In this document: piece by piece, positions 12,694 through 13,602 of the stretch
How positions within the stretch are numbered: position 1 is the first letter of the stretch
Layout of the letters: each line of letters opens with the position of its first letter
Origin: JALZAA01 sp036005605
GTDB lineage: Bacteria; Actinomycetota; Acidimicrobiia; IMCC26256; JACDBD01
Assembly: GCA_036005605.1 (NCBI GenBank)
Contig: DASYQJ010000018.1
Location: forward strand, 1 to 13,602
DNA length: 13,602 bases
Direction of reading: 5' to 3'
Made by a program: the position numbers and the translations under genes
The notes under the pieces: generated by a model
What the model was told of the DNA's origin: nothing
The model's input: the letters and a program-made list of their open reading frames with translations, nothing else
Databases searched by the model: none

Positions 12694-13602
12694 TCATGCT
12701 GTGACCGGGACACGCCACTCGACGATGGTGCCGCCGGTCTCCAGATCCGACACGGAGAGGTCACCGCGCATGGTCGCGGCCCGGTCTTCGAGGTTCTGCA
12801 ATCCGCGACCGTTCTCGCGCGGCGTCGGGAGACCCTTGCCGTTGTCGGTCACTCGGACGACCACGTCCGTACCCACTTCGACGGTGACGTTCACATGTGA
12901 CGCGCCGGCGTGCTGAGCGATGTTTGACAGCGCTTCTTGCAGGACGGCGAGCAGGTGCTCGGAGGCCTTCTCGGAGACGAGCGTGTCGATCGGCCCGTCC
13001 ATGTGCAGCTCGGGCGAGAACCCCAACACTTCGCGCGCGCCGTCGATCAAGGCGAAGATCGAAACACGAAGCCCGCGCTGCACGGGCGCCTGCAACGCGA
13101 AGATTGTGCTTCGGATCTCACGAATGGTCACGTCGAGCTCGTCCACGGCGTCATTGATCCGATTGCTCACGTCGTCTCGGCCGCTTACCGGCAACATCGT
13201 CTGAAGTGTCATACCGGTCGCGAAGAGGCGCTGGATGACCTTGTCGTGGAGGTCGCGGGCGATTCGCTCGCGGTCCTCGAGGACGGCGACCTCCTCCGTG
13301 CGTTGCATCAGCCGGGCGTTCTCGATCGCCACTCCGGCGGCGGCGGCGAGTGCGATCGCGAGGCGCTCGTCTTCGTCGCTGAACTCGTCGGCGCCTCGCT
13401 TGTCGCACAGGTACAGGTTGCCGAACACGGCATCTCGCACGCGGACCGGCACGCCGAGGACCGAGCGCATGTCGGGATGGTTCGGGGGGAAGCCAACGGA
13501 CCGATCGTGGGCGCCGAGATCGCGCAGGCGCAACGGCCGCGGCTCGACGATGAGGAGCCCGAGGATCCCGTGACCTTCCGGCAGATGACCGATGGCGGCA
13601 TA
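12694..13602 (-). CDS. GAF-domain sensor histidine kinase, DevS/DosS-like (partial)
   Basis: The last 302 residues of a sensor kinase are present; its 5' end lies beyond the right edge. The frame is open to the final base. The visible part begins inside a GAF domain, GHLPEGHGILGLLI, then DRSVGFPPNHPDMRSVLGVP and FGNLYLCDKRG, closely following mycobacterial DevS/DosS-type GAF domains that sense haem-bound gases or redox state. Next is a HisKA_3 dimerisation region with RERIARDLHDKVIQRLFATG (the phosphorylated His follows DL), then an HATPase_c domain with EALSNIAQHA (N box), VTDNGKG and NGRGLQNLEDRA (G boxes). No haem-ligand claim is possible without the missing part. The response regulator is not in the window. 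It is upstream of and nearly touching the trehalose synthase gene. Confidence 0.93.
   Translation of the reverse strand, partial: YAAIGHLPEGHGILGLLIVEPRPLRLRDLGAHDRSVGFPPNHPDMRSVLGVPVRVRDAVFGNLYLCDKRGADEFSDEDERLAIALAAAAGVAIENARLMQRTEEVAVLEDRERIARDLHDKVIQRLFATGMTLQTMLPVSGRDDVSNRINDAVDELDVTIREIRSTIFALQAPVQRGLRVSIFALIDGAREVLGFSPELHMDGPIDTLVSEKASEHLLAVLQEALSNIAQHAGASHVNVTVEVGTDVVVRVTDNGKGLPTPRENGRGLQNLEDRAATMRGDLSVSDLETGGTIVEWRVPVTA

Overview
The window is high-GC DNA with GTG starts, short intergenic gaps and strongly G/C-biased third codon positions. It looks like an actinobacterium, probably a soil or freshwater lineage. Supporting signs are an F420-type (Ddn-like) nitroreductase, the decayed remains of a PPOX-like flavin/F420 protein, a DevS/DosS-like histidine kinase, a PadR regulator and a SigF/SigB-type promoter. 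I cannot place it more finely. I see no tRNA, rRNA, CRISPR array, insertion sequence or phage gene.

Left part (1-5142). A four-helix membrane protein (452-943) lies between two gene-poor stretches. A divergent locus follows: a PadR regulator (2709-3362, +) faces a SAM methyltransferase (1800-2639, -) that is followed 12 nt downstream by a YCII protein (1461-1787, -). The shared 69-bp gap holds two tandem palindromes, TAGTCC-N5-GGACTA, which are the obvious candidate PadR operator. Next come a RibD/DHFR-type reductase (3490-4092, -) and a 650-bp graveyard. The graveyard contains a start-less C-terminal fragment (4118-4339, +) and a twice-frameshifted PPOX-like remnant (4391-4715, -). A VOC/glyoxalase protein (4789-5142, -) closes this part.

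Middle part (5366-9104). A 212-residue protein built from two copies of one domain (5366-6004, +) converges on a minus-strand stress cluster across a perfect 15-bp inverted repeat. The cluster reads hemerythrin (6813-7457), then a small GNAT-like protein (6527-6829, overlapping by 17 nt), then a STAS anti-sigma antagonist (6068-6415). A SigF-like promoter (GTTT-N17-GGGTAC) lies 35 bp upstream of the hemerythrin start. Divergent from it is a fused FAD oxidoreductase-Rieske protein (7581-9104, +). The stress-type promoter and the STAS protein together suggest general stress control of di-iron and Fe-S/flavin redox proteins.

Right part (9141-13602). A carboxymuconolactone decarboxylase/AhpD-like protein (-) is divergent from a probable two-gene unit: a YHYH lipoprotein and a Ddn-like nitroreductase (+). 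Convergent with these is a minus-strand pair, a GAF-histidine kinase of DevS type (cut by the right edge) and, 10 nt downstream, a GT4 trehalose synthase of TreT type.

No single locus is clearly a new defence or mobile system. The best leads are the tandem-palindrome operator with its methyltransferase-YCII operon, the SigF-promoted hemerythrin/GNAT/STAS cluster, and the kinase-trehalose synthase pair.
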